From: JBLHUT01 sp047629975
Lineage (GTDB): Bacteria > Pseudomonadota > Alphaproteobacteria > Rhodobacterales > Rhodobacteraceae
Length of the DNA stretch: 5,039 nucleotides
Assembly: GCA_047629975.1 (NCBI GenBank)
Contig: JBLHUT010000251.1
Span: forward strand, 1 to 5,039
Direction: 5' to 3'
The stretch's first letter is position 1. Each line of letters begins with the position of its first letter. The translations under genes were made by a program, and so were the position numbers. The notes beneath the pieces are model-generated. The model was not told where the DNA came from. It saw nothing but the letters and a program-made list of their open reading frames with translations, and ran no database searches. This document shows, piece by piece, positions 1-5,039 of this stretch.

Positions 1-204
1 TTTGTGTCGGCCCTTGCGGGGTATGTGACGGTGCCTGACGGGCGGGACCTTGCGTTCACGATCCTGACGGCCGAGCCGGAGCGCCGCGCCGCCATCCGTC
101 CGCAGGACCGCGAACGGCCCCGTGGTGGCCGGGCTTGGGCAGGACGGTCGCGCATGTTGCAAATGCGATTGATCGAGCATTGGGTCAATACGTACAGGGC
201 TTAG
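1..204 (+). CDS. dacB: C-terminal end of a probable D-alanyl-D-alanine carboxypeptidase/endopeptidase (PBP4 type), 5' truncated
   Basis: The reading frame is open from the first base and ends at TAG 202-204, so 67 C-terminal residues are visible and the rest lies upstream of the window. The segment begins FVSALAGYVT, then has a DGRDLAFTIL stretch and an RPQDRERPRGGRAW stretch, and ends in a Leu/Gln-rich helix with LIEHWV. This pattern (an AGYVT strand, a 'G-R-x-L-A-F' strand, then a basic ERP..G.RAW linker and amphipathic tail) matches my memory of the C-terminus of Rhodobacterales PBP4-type D,D-peptidases, which act on peptidoglycan in the periplasm. The SxxK, SxN and KTG catalytic motifs would be upstream and cannot be checked. 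A GTG at 4-6 is in frame but would be internal to the gene, not its start. The gene is functionally unrelated to the salvage operon that follows, and I see no clear terminator after it. Confidence 0.65.
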   Translation, partial: FVSALAGYVTVPDGRDLAFTILTAEPERRAAIRPQDRERPRGGRAWAGRSRMLQMRLIEHWVNTYRA

Positions 205-225
205 TCGCATAAGGTCCCGCGCACT

Positions 226-237
226 TGGTCTAGACAA
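226..237. promoter_or_regulatory. Putative operator palindrome, GntR/HutC-like
   Basis: The sequence TGGTCTAGACAA has a perfect 8-base palindromic core, GTCTAGAC (228-235), with one further matching pair outside a single mismatch. The core fits the GT-N-TA-N-AC pattern reported for HutC-subfamily GntR repressors. The whole site differs by one base from TGGTCTAGACCA, the core of sites bound by DasR-type members of that subfamily. It lies about 155 bases before cdd. No regulator gene is in the window, so assigning a family is inference from the motif alone. An 8-base palindrome can also occur by chance. Confidence 0.35.
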
Positions 238-276
238 TGGGCCAAAACACCGGGTCAAAACACTGGGCTCACAAAC
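238..276 (+). repeat. Imperfect 13-base tandem repeat, about three units
   Basis: Unit 1 is TGGGCCAAAACAC (238-250) and unit 2 is CGGGTCAAAACAC (251-263); they differ at two of 13 positions. Unit 3, TGGGCTCACAAAC (264-276), is degenerate and keeps the GGGC start and the A-rich second half. A partial echo, TGGGTCAATAC, occurs at 181-191 inside the end of the upstream gene. The units follow the palindrome at 226-237 without a gap. Roughly helical-turn spacing (13 bases) upstream of an operon is compatible with repeated protein contacts, but this is only a suggestion. Confidence 0.5.
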
Positions 277-392
277 GTGGCATGGAAAAAACGGCAGTCA
301 CGCGGTGCCCTGCTTGCAACCGGCGCGGTGCGTCGCCACAGTAGGCGCGGGACCAGCCGCAACCGCGGTTTTGGCGCAGGAGAAAATTTGAT

Positions 393-806
393 ATGCTAGG
401 CAAGACCTCTGCACTGGAACTGGTTTCGGCAGCCCGCGCGGTGCGTGAAAATGCTCATGTTCCCTATTCGAACTTCAAGGTCGGCGCGGCGATACGCACT
501 CCTTCGGGCGGGGTTTATGTGGGCTGCAATGTCGAGAATGTCGCCTATCCGGAAGGGACTTGTGCCGAAGCCGGTGCGATTGCCGCAATGGTTGCCGCCG
601 GAGAATACGTGATTTCCGAAGTGGCCGTCATTGCCGATAGCCCCGGCCCGGTGCCGCCCTGCGGCGGGTGCCGTCAGAAACTTGCCGAGTTTGCAGCAGG
701 CGATGTGCAGGTTACGATGGCCACGACGTCGGGGGCACAAAAGTGTGCGACCGTATCGGAATTATTGCCCGGCGCGTTCGACGCCGGCCATATGGTCGCG
801 AGCTAG
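393..806 (+). CDS. cdd: Cytidine deaminase
   Basis: This 137-residue protein is the usual length for the homotetrameric, zinc-dependent cytidine deaminases. It hydrolytically deaminates cytidine and deoxycytidine to uridine and deoxyuridine in the cytosol. The visible signature is complete. An N-terminal helix leads into VPYSNFKVGAA (23-33). NVEN (46-49) supplies the ribose-binding Asn and Glu. TCAE (56-59) holds zinc ligand Cys57 and the proton-shuttling Glu59. PPCGGC (88-93) holds zinc ligands Cys90 and Cys93. The residue after Glu59 is Ala, where Bacillus-type enzymes have Arg. The C-terminus carries SELLPGAF (122-129), the usual 'LLP..F' end. The ATG at 393 is preceded by AGGAGA at good spacing. 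The gene opens a five-gene salvage operon: deoA starts 3 bases after its TAG and in the same frame. The family assignment is very secure. Confidence 0.97.
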   Translation: MLGKTSALELVSAARAVRENAHVPYSNFKVGAAIRTPSGGVYVGCNVENVAYPEGTCAEAGAIAAMVAAGEYVISEVAVIADSPGPVPPCGGCRQKLAEFAAGDVQVTMATTSGAQKCATVSELLPGAFDAGHMVAS

Positions 807-809
807 CGG

Positions 810-2117
810 GTGGAGGCCCGCGATATCCTTGCGGATTTGCGTGACGGGCGGTCGATCAGTGCTGCAAAAGCCGCGTGGTTCGCGCGGGCTTTGGCAACGG
901 ATGCTGTGAGTGATGCTCAGGCGGGCGCGTTTGCGATGGGCATTTGTCGCGCTCCTTTGACGCCCGAGGCGCGCGTTGCATTCACCTTGGGGATGCGCGA
1001 CAGCGGATCGGTTATGACATGGGATCTGCCCGGGCCGGTTGTGGACAAACATTCGACGGGGGGCGTGGGCGATTGTGTGTCGCTTGTGCTTGCGCCGGCG
1101 CTTGCGGCTTGCGGGGCCTACGTTCCGATGATTTCGGGTCGTGGTCTGGGGCATACGGGCGGCACGCTCGACAAGCTGGAGGCGATCCCGGGCTACAAGG
1201 TCGAGATCAGTGCCGAACGGCTGGGCACTGTGGTGCGCGATGTGGGCTGTGCCATTGTCGGTGCAACTGATGGTATCGCCCCGTCTGACAGGCGGCTTTA
1301 CGGGGTCCGTGATCTGACAGCGACGGTCGAGAGCCTTGATCTGATCACCGGTTCGATCCTGTCGAAAAAGCTGGCGGCGGGGCCCGAGGCGTTGGTGCTT
1401 GATGTCAAAGTCGGCTCTGGCGCGTTTATGAAAACCCATGCGCAGGCCGAGGCGCTGGCGCGGGCCTTGGTCGAAACAGCCAACGGGGCGGGATGCCCGA
1501 CCACGGCTTTGATCACGGACATGTCGCAGCCGCTTGTGACGGCGGCGGGCAATGCGCTCGAGATTTGCGAGGTCATGGAGACGCTGACCTGTACCGGTGT
1601 CACCCACGCCTTGTGGGAGTTGTCGGCGCAACTGGGGGGGGCATTGCTGTTCGGTTCGGGGATGGTTTTGTCCCCGCAGCACGGCGCCAACGAGATCAGT
1701 GCCGTTTTGTCCAGCGGTGCCGCGGCAGAGAAATTCGGAGAGATGGTCGCCGCTTTGGGTGGCCCGCTTGATTTCGTGGAGCGGTGGCGGGACCGGTTGC
1801 CTGGGGCGCCTGTCACGCGCAGTGTTTTTGCCGACCGTGCGGGATTTGTGGCGCGTGTGGATGCGCAATCGCTTGGTCAGATTGTCGTCGGTCTTGGGGG
1901 GGGGCGCACGCGCGCGGGGCAACGGATAAACCCCGCCGTCGGGCTTTCGGAACTGGCGGGAATTGGCGAAGAGGTTGCCCAGGATCGCCCGCTGGGGGTG
2001 ATCCATGCGGCAAGCGAAGCGGATGCGGACCGCGCCGAGGATGCGATGGTCAAAGCCTATAGCATTGGAGTGGTGGCATTGGATCCGCCAACGCTTGTGT
2101 ACGGGAGTGTGGGATGA
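810..2117 (+). CDS. deoA: Thymidine phosphorylase
   Basis: This 435-residue protein matches the E. coli enzyme (about 440) nearly end to end. It reversibly phosphorolyses thymidine and deoxyuridine to base plus 2-deoxyribose-1-phosphate. The phosphate-binding KHSTGGVGD is at 80-88, with His81. The family signature SGRGLGHTGGTLDKLE is at 109-124. Arg167, Ser182 and Lys186 stand where E. coli has Arg171, Ser186 and Lys190, the pyrimidine-contacting residues. DVKVGSGAFM (198-207) and GLGGGRTRAG (361-370, C-terminal domain) are also conserved. Length and motifs favour DeoA over AMP phosphorylase. The start is GTG at 810, supported by homology of its N-terminus (EARDILADLRDG, then SDAQAGAFAMG). 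There is no convincing Shine-Dalgarno sequence, so translation probably depends on ribosomes ending at the cdd stop (804-806). The stop overlaps the deoB start by 4 bases. The gene contains runs of eight and nine G that leave the frame intact. Confidence 0.96.
   Translation: MEARDILADLRDGRSISAAKAAWFARALATDAVSDAQAGAFAMGICRAPLTPEARVAFTLGMRDSGSVMTWDLPGPVVDKHSTGGVGDCVSLVLAPALAACGAYVPMISGRGLGHTGGTLDKLEAIPGYKVEISAERLGTVVRDVGCAIVGATDGIAPSDRRLYGVRDLTATVESLDLITGSILSKKLAAGPEALVLDVKVGSGAFMKTHAQAEALARALVETANGAGCPTTALITDMSQPLVTAAGNALEICEVMETLTCTGVTHALWELSAQLGGALLFGSGMVLSPQHGANEISAVLSSGAAAEKFGEMVAALGGPLDFVERWRDRLPGAPVTRSVFADRAGFVARVDAQSLGQIVVGLGGGRTRAGQRINPAVGLSELAGIGEEVAQDRPLGVIHAASEADADRAEDAMVKAYSIGVVALDPPTLVYGSVG
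2103..2107 (+). promoter_or_regulatory. Ribosome binding site fixing the deoB start
   Basis: GGGAG lies inside the last codons of deoA, six bases before the ATG at 2114. No comparable purine-rich element stands before the alternative in-frame ATG at 2135, so the site favours the longer form of DeoB. Confidence 0.6.
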
Positions 2118-3355
2118 CGGTGCGTGACGAAACCATGCCGCCAAAGGGGCGTCGTGCCTTTTTGATTGTGATTGATTCGGTTGGCTGTGGTGGGGCGCCC
2201 GATGCGGTTGCATTTGGTGATCCGGGCGCAAACACGCTGGCACATATTGCGCAGGCCTGTGCCGCAGGCGGAGCCGACGATGTGGCGGATGGTGGGCGCA
2301 GCGGGCCACTTTTTGTGCCGAACATGGCGGATTTGGGGCTTGGGCGTGCTGTGGCGCTTGCCTCGGGCGACCCGATGCCGGGTGTGTCGATGGAGGCCCG
2401 CGGCCTTTGGGGGGCGGCCACCGAAGTATCGAGCGGCAAAGACACCCCGTCAGGCCATTGGGAGTTGGCGGGGGTTCCGGTGCCGTGGGACTGGCATTAT
2501 TTCCCGCGCACCGACCCCGCCTTTCCGGCGGAGTTGATGCACGACGTCTGTCGTCTTGCGGGCACGACAGGCACCTTGGGCAATTGTCACGCGTCGGGCA
2601 CCGCGATACTCGAGCAGCTGGGCGCGCGGCATCTGGAGACGGGGTGGCCGATTTGCTACACGTCCTCGGACAGTGTTTTCCAGATTGCCGCCCACGAGGA
2701 GCATTTCGGCCTGCAGCGTCTGTTGGATTTGTGCGCCGCCCTTGCGCCCGCGCTGCACGCGATGCGCGTCGGCAGGGTGATCGCCCGGCCATTTGCGGGG
2801 AGCGTCGCGCAAGGGTTCACCCGTACCGGCAACCGGCATGACTTCGCGGTGGCCCCGCCTGCACCGACGCTGTGCGATTGGGTGCAGGCGGCGGGGTGCA
2901 CGGTTTACGGCGTTGGCAAGATCGGAGATATTTTTTCAGGTCGCGGGATTGACGAAGTGCGCAAAGGGGACGATGCGACACTGATGACGCATCTTGATGA
3001 TCTGATGAAAGAGGCCACGGATGGCAGTCTGGTATTTGCCAATCTGGTGGAGTTTGACAGCCTGTTCGGGCATCGCCGGGATGTGTCGGGATATGCGCGC
3101 GCGTTGGAACGGTTCGATGCGTGGTTGGGGCGGTTTGTCGGGCGGGCGCGCCCGGGGGATCTTGTTTTGGTGACGGCCGATCACGGCAACGACCCGACAT
3201 GGCCCGGCACCGATCACACCCGCGAACGCGTGCCGGTGCTGGTCCATGGCAAGGGGGCGGGAACGGTCGGCCTTGTCGGTTTCGCTGATGTCGGGGTCAG
3301 TATTGCGCACCACCTTGGTGTACCATCCAAAGGGCCGGGGAGGTCGTTTCTGTGA
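2114..3355 (+). CDS. deoB: Phosphopentomutase
   Basis: This 413-residue alkaline-phosphatase-superfamily mutase converts ribose-1-phosphate and 2-deoxyribose-1-phosphate to the 5-phosphates, using two Mn2+ and a phosphorylated threonine. It links nucleoside phosphorolysis to sugar catabolism. Visible residues: Asp21 in FLIVIDSVGCGGAPD (16-30); the acceptor Thr111 in GKDTPSGHWE (108-117); Asp315 and His320 in EFDSLFGH; Asp356 and His357 in TADHGND; and His368 in GTDHTRE. The last five keep the spacing of the B. cereus metal ligands Asp286, His291, Asp327, His328 and His339. The middle section (about 115-240), with GNCHASGT and YTSSDSVFQIAAHEEHFGL, is the typical cap domain. ATG 2114 overlaps the deoA stop as ATGA. 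The start adds seven residues before Met8, which begins the core closer to where many homologues start; the ribosome site favours 2114. The 3' end overlaps add by 4 bases. Confidence 0.96.
   Translation: MTVRDETMPPKGRRAFLIVIDSVGCGGAPDAVAFGDPGANTLAHIAQACAAGGADDVADGGRSGPLFVPNMADLGLGRAVALASGDPMPGVSMEARGLWGAATEVSSGKDTPSGHWELAGVPVPWDWHYFPRTDPAFPAELMHDVCRLAGTTGTLGNCHASGTAILEQLGARHLETGWPICYTSSDSVFQIAAHEEHFGLQRLLDLCAALAPALHAMRVGRVIARPFAGSVAQGFTRTGNRHDFAVAPPAPTLCDWVQAAGCTVYGVGKIGDIFSGRGIDEVRKGDDATLMTHLDDLMKEATDGSLVFANLVEFDSLFGHRRDVSGYARALERFDAWLGRFVGRARPGDLVLVTADHGNDPTWPGTDHTRERVPVLVHGKGAGTVGLVGFADVGVSIAHHLGVPSKGPGRSFL
3337..3343 (+). promoter_or_regulatory. Strong ribosome binding site for the GTG start of add
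   Basis: GGGGAGG sits within the last codons of deoB, eight bases before GTG 3352. It is the best Shine-Dalgarno match in the window and supports the GTG start that overlaps the deoB stop codon. Confidence 0.65.
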
Positions 3356-4326
3356 AAGACATCAAGAAGGTTGAACTGCATCTGCATCTGGAAGGGGCGG
3401 CACCGCCTGCTTTCATTCGCGGCTTGGCGCAGGAAAAAGGCATGCGGCTGGACGGGGTGTTCGACGAACACGGGCATTACGCCTATCGTGATTTTAACGA
3501 GTTCCTGAAGGTCTACGAGGCGGCGACCGAAGCCTTGAAAAGTCCCGAGGATTACGCGCGCCTCACCCGTGCGGTGCTTGAGCAATGTGCCGAAAATGGT
3601 GTGGTTTATGCCGAAACCTTTTTGAGCCCCGATTTTTGTGGTGGCGGTGATGTGGGGGCATGGCGCGAGTATCTGCTGGCGATCCAAGAGACCGCCGACG
3701 CCATGGCCGACACGATCACCTTGCGCGGGATCGTGACTTGTATCCGCCATTTCGGGCCGGAGCGGTCGCGCCCTGTGGCGCGATGTGCCGCCGAGACGGC
3801 AGGGAACTGGATTGTCGGGTTCGGCATTGCAGGGGCCGAGGCCGTGGGCAAGCCCAAGGATTTCAAATGGGCGTTCGATTGCGCCCGTGAAGCGGGGCTG
3901 CACCTGACGGCGCATGCGGGTGAATGGGGCGGGCCGCAATCGGTGCGCGATTGCCTCGACGATCTCGGGGTCGAGCGGATCGGCCACGGTGTGCGGGCGA
4001 TCGAGGATCCGCGGCTTGTGGATTATCTGGCGGAAAACGCCATCGTGCTGGAGGTTTGTCCAGGCAGCAACATTGCGCTGGGCGTTTACAAACGCCTGTC
4101 GGATCATCCGATCGAAAAGTTGCGTGCTGCCGGGGTGCCTATCACGATCTCGACGGATGATCCGCCGTTTTTCCACACCACCATGACACAAGAGTTCGAG
4201 CGTCTGGCCGATACGTTTGGATGGAACGAAGACGATTTTGACGAAATAACACTGGCCTCGGCCAAAGCGGCGTTTTGCGACCCCAAAACCCGCGCTGCAT
4301 TGATAAAGACATTGGAGACTACATGA
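3352..4326 (+). CDS. add: Adenosine deaminase family protein (adenosine or adenine deaminase)
   Basis: This 324-residue, zinc-dependent amidohydrolase belongs to the adenosine/adenine deaminase family. It is predicted to remove the 6-amino group of (deoxy)adenosine, or of adenine, giving (deoxy)inosine or hypoxanthine. Metal and catalytic residues are all present: His10 and His12 in ELHLHLEGA (8-16), His188 and the acid Glu191 in HAGEWGG (188-194), His212 in GHGV, and Asp269-Asp270 in STDDPPFF. The VGFGIAGAE segment (155-163) resembles the 'AG-x-E' of adenosine deaminases more than the equivalent of Aah1-type adenine deaminases. HLEG rather than HLDG is seen in both bacterial groups. The neighbours (cdd, deoA, deoB) favour a nucleoside substrate, but related bacterial proteins annotated as adenosine deaminases have proved to be adenine deaminases. 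The start is GTG, overlapping the deoB stop. The TGA overlaps the upp start as ATGA. Family assignment is certain, substrate less so. Confidence 0.9.
   Translation: MKDIKKVELHLHLEGAAPPAFIRGLAQEKGMRLDGVFDEHGHYAYRDFNEFLKVYEAATEALKSPEDYARLTRAVLEQCAENGVVYAETFLSPDFCGGGDVGAWREYLLAIQETADAMADTITLRGIVTCIRHFGPERSRPVARCAAETAGNWIVGFGIAGAEAVGKPKDFKWAFDCAREAGLHLTAHAGEWGGPQSVRDCLDDLGVERIGHGVRAIEDPRLVDYLAENAIVLEVCPGSNIALGVYKRLSDHPIEKLRAAGVPITISTDDPPFFHTTMTQEFERLADTFGWNEDDFDEITLASAKAAFCDPKTRAALIKTLETT
4314..4318 (+). promoter_or_regulatory. Ribosome binding site fixing the upp start
   Basis: GGAGA, five bases before ATG 4323, marks the real start of upp. A longer in-frame reading from ATG 4275 would add 16 residues (MRPQNP...), encoded wholly within add. 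That extension lacks family resemblance. Confidence 0.65.
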
Positions 4327-4970
4327 CCGATCCCGCCCCGCTGCCGCATCTGACCGTTGTTAATCACCCTTTGGTGCAGCACAAGCTGACCTTGATGCGT
4401 GACAAAGACACCTCTACGGCGGTATTCCGCCAGCTTTTGCGCGAAATCAGCCAGCTTCTGGCTTACGAGATCACGCGTTCACTTGAAATGACGATGCGCC
4501 GTATCGAAACGCCGATGTGCGAAATGGAGGCGCCGGTGCTGGACGGGCGCAAGTTGGCGCTGATTTCGATCCTGCGGGCGGGCAATGGTTTGCTGGACGG
4601 GATGCTGGAACTGATCCCTTCGGCGCGGGTGGGCTTTGTCGGTCTTTACCGCGATGAAGAAACGCTTTTGCCGGTGCAATATTATTTCAAAGTCCCGACC
4701 GAGCTTGATGAACGGCTAGTGATTGCGGTGGATCCGATGCTGGCGACGGGCAATTCATCAGCCGCCGCAATTGACCTGCTCAAGGAAGCGGGTGCCACGA
4801 ATATCCGCTTTTTGTGCCTGCTTGCGGCCCCCGAAGGGGTTGCGCGCATGAAAGAAGCCCACCCGGATGTGCCTATCGTTACCGCAGCCCTTGACGAGCG
4901 GTTGAACGAGCATGGGTATATCGTGCCGGGCCTTGGTGATGCGGGCGACAGGATGTTTGGCACCAAATAG
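4323..4970 (+). CDS. upp: Uracil phosphoribosyltransferase
   Basis: This 215-residue cytosolic enzyme transfers the phosphoribosyl group of PRPP to uracil, giving UMP and pyrophosphate. It recaptures uracil released by phosphorolysis. Family members are usually about 208-210 residues. Visible features: NHPLVQHKLTLMRDKDT near the N-terminus (14-30); ILRAG at 83-87; YYFKVP at 120-125, where many family members have YY.KLP; the PRPP-binding loop DPMLATGNS at 137-145; and the uracil-binding C-terminus YIVPGLGDAGDRMFGTK (199-215), almost the same as in E. coli Upp. The ATG at 4323 overlaps the add stop in ATGA and has GGAGA at good spacing. It is the last gene of the operon, followed by a hairpin. 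The identification is very secure. Confidence 0.97.
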   Translation: MTDPAPLPHLTVVNHPLVQHKLTLMRDKDTSTAVFRQLLREISQLLAYEITRSLEMTMRRIETPMCEMEAPVLDGRKLALISILRAGNGLLDGMLELIPSARVGFVGLYRDEETLLPVQYYFKVPTELDERLVIAVDPMLATGNSSAAAIDLLKEAGATNIRFLCLLAAPEGVARMKEAHPDVPIVTAALDERLNEHGYIVPGLGDAGDRMFGTK

Positions 4971-4976
4971 TGTATG

Positions 4977-5007
4977 CACGGCCGGGCGTTGTGGCGCGGC
5001 CGTGTTT
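4977..5007 (+). terminator. Probable rho-independent terminator after upp
   Basis: CACGGCCG (4977-4984) pairs perfectly with CGGCCGTG (4997-5004) across a 12-base loop, and the stem is followed by TTT (5005-5007). It begins six bases after the upp stop, the expected place for the end of the operon. The T run is very short, so termination may be partial or assisted by Rho. Alphaproteobacterial terminators often have weak T tracts. Confidence 0.6.
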
Positions 5008-5039
5008 GGCACCCGTCAATAATGCGGCGGGCGCTCGTC

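Larger units (their letters stand above)
205..392. promoter_or_regulatory. Intergenic control region upstream of the cdd-deoA-deoB-add-upp operon
   Basis: This is the only sizeable non-coding gap ahead of the operon, so its promoter is expected here unless the operon is read from the dacB-like gene. The region contains, in order: a weak AT-containing hexamer CATAAG (208-213) that could be a -10 box but has no convincing -35 partner; a palindrome at 226-237; 13-base tandem repeats at 238-276; an 8-base direct repeat CGCGGTGC at 301-308 and 324-331; a perfect 10-base palindrome AACCGCGGTT at 361-370; and a good Shine-Dalgarno sequence AGGAGA at 378-383, nine bases before the cdd ATG. I could not identify a strong sigma-70 promoter by eye. 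No riboswitch or tRNA-like fold was recognised. Confidence 0.55.

Noticed and set aside
237..344. A 35-codon reading frame (ATG 237 to TAG 342-344) in the gap before cdd, containing a CPAC motif
   Set aside because: There is no Shine-Dalgarno sequence before it, it overlaps the palindrome and tandem repeats, and short frames like this occur by chance. A leader peptide cannot be excluded without transcript or ribosome data.
334..347. Small hairpin CGCC-ACAGTA-GGCG before cdd
   Set aside because: A four-base stem is too weak and has no T run, so it is not a credible terminator or attenuator.
396..740. A 114-residue minus-strand frame opposite cdd
   Set aside because: It is a shadow of cdd, whose zinc-site residues are all intact on the plus strand.
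762..2792. A 676-residue open frame on the minus strand opposite deoA and deoB
   Set aside because: Its translation is dominated by Arg, Pro, His, Gln and Ala with no domain-like pattern. It lies opposite two genes whose catalytic motifs are fully conserved. Long antisense frames are expected in GC-rich DNA, where stop codons are rare.
3214..4191. A 325-residue open frame on the minus strand opposite add
   Set aside because: It is an antisense shadow of the conserved add gene and has no recognisable motif.
4275..4322. N-terminal extension of upp from ATG 4275
   Set aside because: The extra 16 residues are encoded entirely within add and resemble no Upp N-terminus. ATG 4323 has a good ribosome site and the same 4-base overlap as its neighbours.

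Overview
This window is an ordinary, well-preserved nucleoside and nucleobase salvage operon. It comes from a high-GC alphaproteobacterium, most likely a member of the Rhodobacterales (Roseobacter group). That placement rests on remembered family resemblance of the proteins, on the gene order cdd-deoA-deoB-add-upp, and on GC-rich codon use with frequent GTG starts. No database search was possible. I see no mobile element, CRISPR array, phage gene, tRNA or rRNA.

Layout, all on the + strand. Positions 1-204 are the 3' end of a gene that resembles dacB (D-Ala-D-Ala carboxypeptidase/endopeptidase, PBP4 type). Positions 205-392 are a 188-base non-coding gap that must hold or transmit the operon's control. 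It contains a CTAG-centred palindrome resembling GntR/HutC-family operators, followed directly by 13-base tandem repeats. Then come cdd (393-806), deoA (810-2117), deoB (2114-3355), add (3352-4326) and upp (4323-4970). cdd and deoA are 3 bases apart and in the same reading frame. The other three junctions are 4-base start/stop overlaps (ATGA, GTGA, ATGA), so the five genes are almost certainly co-transcribed and translationally coupled. A GC-rich hairpin at 4977-5004 followed by a short T run is the probable end of the operon. The last 35 bases hold nothing I can assign with confidence.

How the genes fit together: Cdd deaminates (deoxy)cytidine to (deoxy)uridine. Add deaminates (deoxy)adenosine to (deoxy)inosine, or possibly adenine to hypoxanthine. 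DeoA phosphorolyses thymidine and deoxyuridine to the free base and deoxyribose-1-phosphate. DeoB moves the phosphate from C1 to C5 of ribose or deoxyribose so the sugar can enter central metabolism. Upp rebuilds UMP from uracil and PRPP. The window lacks a purine nucleoside phosphorylase, deoxyribose-phosphate aldolase, nucleoside transporter and regulator, so these must be elsewhere if the pathway is complete.

Nothing here looks like an undescribed system. The points worth a second look are the regulatory region, the single amber codon separating in-frame cdd and deoA, two long G tracts inside deoA, and the uncertain substrate of the Add-family enzyme.
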